The notes beneath the pieces were generated by a model. The model was not told where the DNA came from and searched no databases. It was given only the letters and a program-made list of their open reading frames with translations. Positions 6,387-6,454 of a DNA stretch of 6,454 nt are shown here, piece by piece (position 1 is the stretch's first letter; every line of letters begins with the position of its first letter). The position numbers were made by a program, and so were the translations under genes. Origin of the DNA: Candidatus Saccharimonadota bacterium (lineage in GTDB: Bacteria; Patescibacteriota; Saccharimonadia; Saccharimonadales; Saccharimonadaceae); assembly GCA_030528815.1 (NCBI GenBank), contig JAUMYE010000007.1:869-7322 (forward strand), written 5' to 3'.

Positions 6387-6454
6387 TCAGTGCCGGAACA
6401 CGACACTTACTATTTCTAGTTCAATATACGTCTTATGCCGTAGAAGTATTCTAT
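6387..6454 (-). other. Probable end of a convergent minus-strand transcript, possibly a CDS 3' end
   Basis: The minus-strand terminator next to this stretch implies a leftward transcript entering from beyond the right edge. Two reading frames are compatible. One is open from the edge to a TGA at 6387-6389 (21 codons). The other ends with TAG at 6416-6418 (12 codons, ending YGIRRILN), with further stops soon after. The minus strand can also form a 7-bp hairpin (AGTGTCG with CGGCACT, 5-nt loop), so the tail of a structured RNA is possible. No family is recognisable. Confidence 0.3.

Overview
The window holds four genetic units. On the minus strand, the 5' part of a very long secreted, repeat-rich surface protein runs off the left edge (1-3783, 1261 codons with no stop). 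Divergent from it is a complete monocistronic tRNA-Gly(GCC) transcription unit (promoter 3880-3908, tRNA 3931-4007, terminator 4020-4040). Two plus-strand genes follow: a small alpha/beta-hydrolase (4060-4737) and an ABC1/AarF/UbiB-type atypical kinase with a C-terminal membrane hairpin (4770-6350). A hairpin overlaps the kinase stop codon and is better formed in the minus-strand transcript, so a convergent gene probably ends in the last 80 bases.

Organism: clearly bacterial. It has sigma70-type promoters, a CCA-encoding tRNA and a Sec-type signal peptide. There is no in-frame TGA in 2012 codons, and Gly is written with GGN, so the standard bacterial code is used; this argues against the UGA=Gly Gracilibacteria/Absconditabacteria. 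A candidate-phyla-radiation (Patescibacteria) lineage such as Saccharibacteria is my best guess. The reasons are the unusual tRNA elbow, two genes that look leaderless, and a giant InlB-like beta-repeat protein beside compact housekeeping genes. This placement is inference, not proof.

Layout: 1-1653 encodes divergent InlB-B-like modules, two of them with a Cys pair. 1654-3348 encodes six Thr/Asn/Ser/Gly-rich beta repeats of about 90 residues. 3349-3663 encodes an N-terminal module with a third Cys pair, and 3667-3783 encodes the signal peptide. 3784-3930 is a divergent promoter region. The surface protein is probably exported and used in contact with other cells. The hydrolase and kinase may be individually transcribed cytoplasmic and membrane proteins. 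Nothing ties the four units into one pathway.

Most notable: the tRNA-Gly carries a paired change at two near-invariant positions (G19 to U, C56 to A) that would replace the universal G19-C56 elbow pair by U19-A56. The surface protein shows a higher-order 185-codon duplication and a recurrent two-cysteine module. I see no defence, mobile or CRISPR system.
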